Below are positions 59,267 to 64,000 of a DNA stretch of 64,000 nt, piece after piece. Where the stretch lies: assembly GCA_964619955.1 (NCBI GenBank), contig CAZUJF010000005.1, positions 124,001 to 188,000 on the forward strand, given 5' to 3'. The notes under the pieces were generated by a model. That model did no database searches. It was not told where the DNA came from and was given only the letters and a program-made list of their open reading frames with translations. Position numbers and translations under genes: made by a program. This stretch comes from JACQFK01 sp964619955 (lineage in GTDB: Bacteria; Planctomycetota; MHYJ01; JACPRB01). Numbering within the stretch: the first letter of the stretch is position 1; the number at the start of each line of letters is the position of its first letter.

Positions 59267-60240
59267 CTAGATCAATTCGGACAGCAAGGCCTTCTGGACG
59301 TGCAGGCGGTTCTCCGCCTCGTCGTAGATCGCGCCGGCGTCGAGGATGGCGTCCGCCACCTCCACGTTGCGCCGCACCGGGAGGCAGTGCAGGAAGTGCG
59401 CGCCCTTGGGGATCCGGTCGCAGATCCACGGCTTCAGGGTCTCGCGCAGCTTCTTCTCCTCCTCCCAGCGGCCGTAATAGGCCGAGCCGCCCCAGGATTT
59501 CGCGTAGACGATCTGCGCGCCCTCGAGGCCCTCCTCCTTGGAGTGCACGATGCGCGGCTTCCGGGGCAGCGCCGCCAGGAAGGACGGCTCCAGCGGCAGC
59601 TCCTTCGGGTGCGCGATCGTGAGATCCGCCCCGAGCTGGGACAGCGCCGCCGCGAACGAGTTCGGCACCGCCATCGGCAGCGCCTTCGGATGGTACGCCC
59701 AGGTGAGCAGCACCTTCGCGCCCTTGATCTTTCCCAGGCGCTCGCGGACCGTCAGCGCGTCGGCCAGGCCCTGGCAGGGGTGCCAGAGCGCCGATTCCAT
59801 GTTGATCACCGGGACCGTGGCGTATTTCCGGAACGACTCGATCACCGGATCGGAGAGGTCCTCCTCGAGGGACTTCATCCCGGGGAACGCCCGCACCGCG
59901 ATCGCGTCGACGTAGCGCGAAAGCACGCGCGCGGCGTCCTTGATGTGCTCGGTCTTGTCCTGGTCCATCACCGCGCCCTCGCGGTATTCGAGCGTCCAGG
60001 ACTCGCTGCCCACCGACATCGTCACGGCCTGCCCGCCGAGCTCGGCGATGCCGACCTCGAAGGAGACCCGCGTCCGCAGCGAGGGGTTGAAGAACACGAG
60101 GGCCACGCTCTTCCCCTCGAGGGGGCGCTTGCCGCCCTTTTTGCCGCGGGCTTTTTTCAGCGCCGCGGCGCGGTCGAGCAGGAACTCGAGTTCCGCGGGC
60201 TTGAACTCCAGCGTGTTGACGAACGAACGGTTCTTGAGCT

Positions 60241-60244
<4 letters not shown>
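59267..60244 (-). CDS. argF': N-acetylornithine/N-succinylornithine-type carbamoyltransferase
   Basis: A 325-residue transcarbamylase. The carbamoyl-phosphate loop is FFNPSLRTRVSFE, not the STRTR of ordinary ornithine carbamoyltransferases, and the ornithine loop is HCLPVRRNVEVAD, not HCLP-x-H-R-G. Both features mark the acetylornithine (Xanthomonas) and succinylornithine (Bacteroides) enzymes, which carbamoylate a still-acylated ornithine. HPCQGLADALTVRE is the carbamoyl site. Which acyl group is used cannot be decided by eye, although argB and argC nearby act on acetyl compounds. It overlaps argD by ATGA. The route then needs an acylcitrulline deacylase, which is not in the window. Confidence 0.88.
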
Positions 60245-61389
<1,145 letters not shown>

Positions 61390-61400
61390 GTCGTTCTTCC

Positions 61401-62384
61401 TTACGGTTGGGCGGGCGGGGCGGAGAGTCCCGCGTCCTCGGGCAGCCCCAGCATCAGGTTGAGGCACTGCACGCCCTGGCCGGCGCCGCCTTTCACCAGG
61501 TTGTCGATGGAGGCGAAGACGATCGCCGTCTTTCCCTCGGCGCAGACGCCGAGATCGACGAAGTTCGAGCCCTTCACGTGGTTCACGTTTGTGCTGCCCT
61601 TCGAGATCCGCACGAAGCGTTCGCCCGCGTAGGCCTTCTGGAAAAGCGCGAGGACCTCGTCCTGGCTCATCTCGCGTTTCAGCGGCACGTAGCTCGTCGT
61701 GAAGACGCCGCGCACCAGCGGGGTGGAGTGCGGCTGGAACAGGACTTTGACCCCCGAAGCCTGCTCGATCTCCGGCGTGTGCCGGTGATGGAACATCTCG
61801 TAGCCGAAAAAGCTCGTCGCGCGGAACGGATGATGCGTCTTCTCTCCCGGTTTGATGCCGGAGCCGGAGGAGCCCGTCTTGCCGTCCACGATCGCCCGGC
61901 CGTCGGCGAGCTCCCGCAGCGGGAACAGCGAGAGGATCGCGGCGCTCGCGAAGCAGCCGCCCGCGGCGACAAAGCGCGCCTTCCGGATCGCCTCGCGGTT
62001 GATCTCGGGGATGCCGTACGCGAACTGCCTGAGCAGCTCCGGCGCCTTGTGCGGCTGTTTGTAGTACTGCTCGAAGACCTTCACGTCCTGGAGGCGGAAG
62101 TCCCCGGAGAGGTCGACGACCTTCCCCTTGAGCTTCGGCGCGACGTCCATCGCCTGCCCGTGGGGGAGGGAGAGCACGTAGGCCTCCGCCTCCGGGATCT
62201 CCTTCTGGTAGACGAGGTCGGAGTAGCCGCGGAGGTTGGGCTGGATCTCGTCGAGCCGCTTGCCCGCGCTCTCGTGGCCCGTGACGGCGACGAGATCGAT
62301 GTTGGGGTGGCCCAGAAGCAGCCGGACGGCCTCGCCGCCGATGTAGCCCGAGGCGCCGACGACGACGGTCTTGATCTTGGTCAT
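61401..62384 (-). CDS. argC: N-acetyl-gamma-glutamyl-phosphate reductase
   Basis: A 327-residue dehydrogenase of the Asd/ArgC family that reduces acetylglutamyl phosphate to the semialdehyde. The NADP fold starts VVVGASGYIGGEAVRLLLGH, the catalytic Cys is in AAGGCFASAAI near residue 148, and SGSGIKPGEKTHH with FGYEMFHHRHTPEIEQ are typical. The GCFA form of the Cys motif is seen in Bacteroidota-type ArgC and differs from the common PGCYPT. Its ATG overlaps the stop of the P-loop gene by ATGA, so the two are translationally coupled. Confidence 0.95.
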   Translation of the reverse strand: MTKIKTVVVGASGYIGGEAVRLLLGHPNIDLVAVTGHESAGKRLDEIQPNLRGYSDLVYQKEIPEAEAYVLSLPHGQAMDVAPKLKGKVVDLSGDFRLQDVKVFEQYYKQPHKAPELLRQFAYGIPEINREAIRKARFVAAGGCFASAAILSLFPLRELADGRAIVDGKTGSSGSGIKPGEKTHHPFRATSFFGYEMFHHRHTPEIEQASGVKVLFQPHSTPLVRGVFTTSYVPLKREMSQDEVLALFQKAYAGERFVRISKGSTNVNHVKGSNFVDLGVCAEGKTAIVFASIDNLVKGGAGQGVQCLNLMLGLPEDAGLSAPPAQP

Positions 62385-63376
62385 GTGAGCACCGGGGTCA
62401 GCAGATGAAGGAGTTTCTGGGAGTCCGTCAGCGCATTCGCCGCGGGGAGCCCCAGGGTCTTTTCGAGGTACGTGATGCCCGCCTCCGTGTCCGTGGCGGG
62501 CCCGCAGACGGCGGTGATCTTGAGTCCGCGCTGGCCGAAGAACTCCTTGCCGCCCCAGGCGGCCGTGAGGTCGCTCGCGCAGAAGACGATCGCGTCGATG
62601 TGGCTCATGAGGGCGCGGTCGTCGAAGAAGGTCTCGACCTTGTAGTGGCCCAGGATGCCGTCGCCGAGCTCCATGACGACGACGTCGACGTCCTTCATCT
62701 CCGCCACGATGGAGCGGGCGATGCCCGCGATGTCGTCCGCGTCGACGGTGGAGGGCACGCCGCAGTCGAGGAAGCTCAGCGTCTTGACGGCGCCCGCGTC
62801 CTTCATGCGGATCGTGTCCTTGAGGCACGCGATACCCGTGATCTTGGCGCCGCCGACCTTGAGGCCCTGCCAGGAGAGCCCCTTGATGAGCTCCTCGGTG
62901 CTCGAGGTCTTCCCCACGTTCATGCACGAGCCGCAGACGAGGATGATCGGCTTGGCCTGGGCGAGCACGGGGACCTTGGGCAGGGCGGTCTCGCGCAGGT
63001 TGCGCTTGGAGATGCCGAGCACCTCCACGAGCACGGGCTCGCCGAGGTCCTTGTGGCCCGAGACGAAGCGCCCCGTCACGCCGCCGAGGTTGAGGAGGTG
63101 GAGCTTGTCGCCCGAGGTGATGCGGTAGGGGGCGTAGCCCACGAAGCCCCGCAGCGCCTGGCGGCTGCCGAGCGCGGCGGCGATGACGTCCCCCTTCTTC
63201 ACGACGACACGCTCGCCCGTGACGGTCTCCAGCTCCGCATAGAGGGGGTTTTCCGTGAGGGCGCGCACGACGACGAGCTGGCCCGCGTCCGCGGACCCCT
63301 GGCGGTGCACTTCCACCGGGTTCTGGAGCTTGAACGGGAGCGTGACGGACGCGAACGTCTTGACCTGGATCTTCAT
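62381..63376 (-). CDS. Unrecognised P-loop protein embedded in the arginine operon
   Basis: A 331-residue soluble protein. Residues 1-125 are beta-rich (GDVIAAALGSRQALRGFVGY). A P-loop domain follows with VCGSCMNVGKTSS near residue 150, GGAKITGIACLKD, VVVMELGDGILGHYK, and DAIVFCASDLTAAWGG. The order of these motifs recalls DUF1611 proteins, a family that includes the DgcN N-acetyltransferase of D-glutamate, although identity is clearly low. It also resembles dethiobiotin-synthetase-like ATPases. ATGA overlaps join it to argH before and argC after. No argA or argJ is visible, so a role in making acetylglutamate is an attractive but unproven guess. Confidence 0.7.
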   Translation of the reverse strand: MKIQVKTFASVTLPFKLQNPVEVHRQGSADAGQLVVVRALTENPLYAELETVTGERVVVKKGDVIAAALGSRQALRGFVGYAPYRITSGDKLHLLNLGGVTGRFVSGHKDLGEPVLVEVLGISKRNLRETALPKVPVLAQAKPIILVCGSCMNVGKTSSTEELIKGLSWQGLKVGGAKITGIACLKDTIRMKDAGAVKTLSFLDCGVPSTVDADDIAGIARSIVAEMKDVDVVVMELGDGILGHYKVETFFDDRALMSHIDAIVFCASDLTAAWGGKEFFGQRGLKITAVCGPATDTEAGITYLEKTLGLPAANALTDSQKLLHLLTPVLT

Positions 63377-64000
63377 GCCGGGCCCTTCAAAAGCCGGGCC
63401 GCGCGGGCCGCCACGCCCTCGGGCGAGGTGCCGCCGGGGGACTTCCGCTGGGTCACCGAGGCCTGGGGCGTGAGCAGCGCGTACGCGTCCTCGCCGAAGA
63501 GCGGCGAGCAGGCCTTCAGCTCGGCGATCGGGATCGCGGCGGGCGAGACGTTCCGCTCGGCGCAGGCGCGCATGAGCCGGGCGACGGCGCCGTGGGCGTC
63601 CCGGAACGGCATGCCCTTCTTCGCGAGGTACTCCGCGAGATCGGTCGCGAGCATCTGGGGGTCGGAGGCCATCGCGAGCATCCGCTCCTCGACGACCTTC
63701 ATGCCGTCGACGGCCAGCTGGACGGCCCGCAGGGACAGGCGCGCCGTCTCCGCCGCGGCGAAGACGGGGGGCTTGGTCTCCTGCAGGTCCCGGTTGTAGC
63801 CGAGGGGCAGGCCCTTCAGCGTCATCAGCAGCGTGACGAGCTGGCCCGTCACGGAGCCCGCCTTGCCGCGGACGAGCTCGATCATGTCGGGGTTCTTCTT
63901 CTGCGGCATGATGGACGAGCTGGTGCAGAGCTCGTCGGGCAGCTCGATGAAGCCGAACTCCGGCGTGGACCAGAGGATCATGTCCTCGGCCATCTGCGAC
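63373..64000 (-). CDS. argH: Argininosuccinate lyase, C-terminal part (5' end outside window)
   Basis: About 209 residues of the fumarase/aspartase superfamily, open to the right edge. It cleaves argininosuccinate to arginine and fumarate. The signature TSSSIMPQKKNPDMIELVRG is intact and contains the flexible catalytic-Ser loop; LKGLPLGYNRDLQETKPPVF and the C-terminal GMPFRDAHGAVARL segment are typical of ArgH. The stop overlaps the ATG of the P-loop gene (ATGA). Upstream genes, possibly argG and a deacylase, lie beyond the window. Confidence 0.95.
   Translation of the reverse strand, partial: SQMAEDMILWSTPEFGFIELPDELCTSSSIMPQKKNPDMIELVRGKAGSVTGQLVTLLMTLKGLPLGYNRDLQETKPPVFAAAETARLSLRAVQLAVDGMKVVEERMLAMASDPQMLATDLAEYLAKKGMPFRDAHGAVARLMRACAERNVSPAAIPIAELKACSPLFGEDAYALLTPQASVTQRKSPGGTSPEGVAARAARLLKGPA

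Overview
The window is high-GC, densely coded bacterial DNA with no tRNA, rRNA, CRISPR array or insertion sequence that I can see. Several traits suggest Planctomycetota or a similar kinase-rich phylum. These are three Hanks-type Ser/Thr kinases with FHA partners, a DUF6807 (PmoA-like) protein, two membrane-anchored proteins of the prenyltransferase/squalene-oxidase repeat type, many TPR and lipoprotein-type proteins, and many start codons that lack a Shine-Dalgarno but sit a few bases after a TANNNT box. The phylum call is inference.

Layout. 1-1303: the tail of an alpha/beta hydrolase and a PhoD-like lipoprotein. 1402-6258: a very tight operon with a LacI regulator, a Tat-exported amidohydrolase, a parallel beta-helix protein and a DUF6807 protein, probably a catabolic cluster. 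6275-9192: gamma-glutamyltransferase-like protein (minus) and an unknown HEAT-like protein. 9261-14751: an M16 protease pair coupled to glycogen phosphorylase. 14788-22929: a signalling block with an unknown helical exported protein, a zinc-ribbon/PEGA kinase, a LamG surface protein, a class III cyclase-FHA protein divergent from a small kinase and an FHA-GAF-Fis protein, and a DUF2007 zinc-ribbon protein. 23155-24802: two TPR proteins. 25029-28157: a clearly lower-GC pair, a subtilase lipoprotein and a seven-repeat propeller-like lipoprotein.

28443-36348: M61 peptidase, B12-dependent methionine synthase (metH), and the DUF2868/DUF3482 membrane protein and GTPase pair. 36352-39862: a TPR kinase divergent from a coiled-coil protein. 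39869-45592: SGNH hydrolase, DUF1802 protein, cob(I)alamin adenosyltransferase, Ycf48-like lipoprotein, flavin reductase and SirB1-type protein. 45641-54993 is the most unusual locus. Two paralogous membrane-anchored alpha/alpha-toroid proteins bracket a sigma-54 enhancer-binding protein and a hybrid histidine kinase. A consensus-perfect sigma-54 promoter lies just upstream of the activator, and a second sigma-54-like site with upstream GTTAAC palindromes lies before the kinase. 55106-58417: di-haem peroxidase, DASS transporter and DTW-domain protein, the last two divergent with overlapping -10 boxes.

58377-64000 is an arginine operon on the minus strand, in transcription order argH (partial), an unrecognised P-loop protein, argC, argD, an acetyl/succinyl-ornithine-type carbamoyltransferase, and argB. 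The junctions are ATGA overlaps or gaps of 8-11 nt. The P-loop protein, embedded in the operon with overlaps on both sides, is the best candidate here for an undescribed enzyme. Its motif order recalls the DUF1611/DgcN acetyltransferases, and no N-acetylglutamate synthase is visible in the window.
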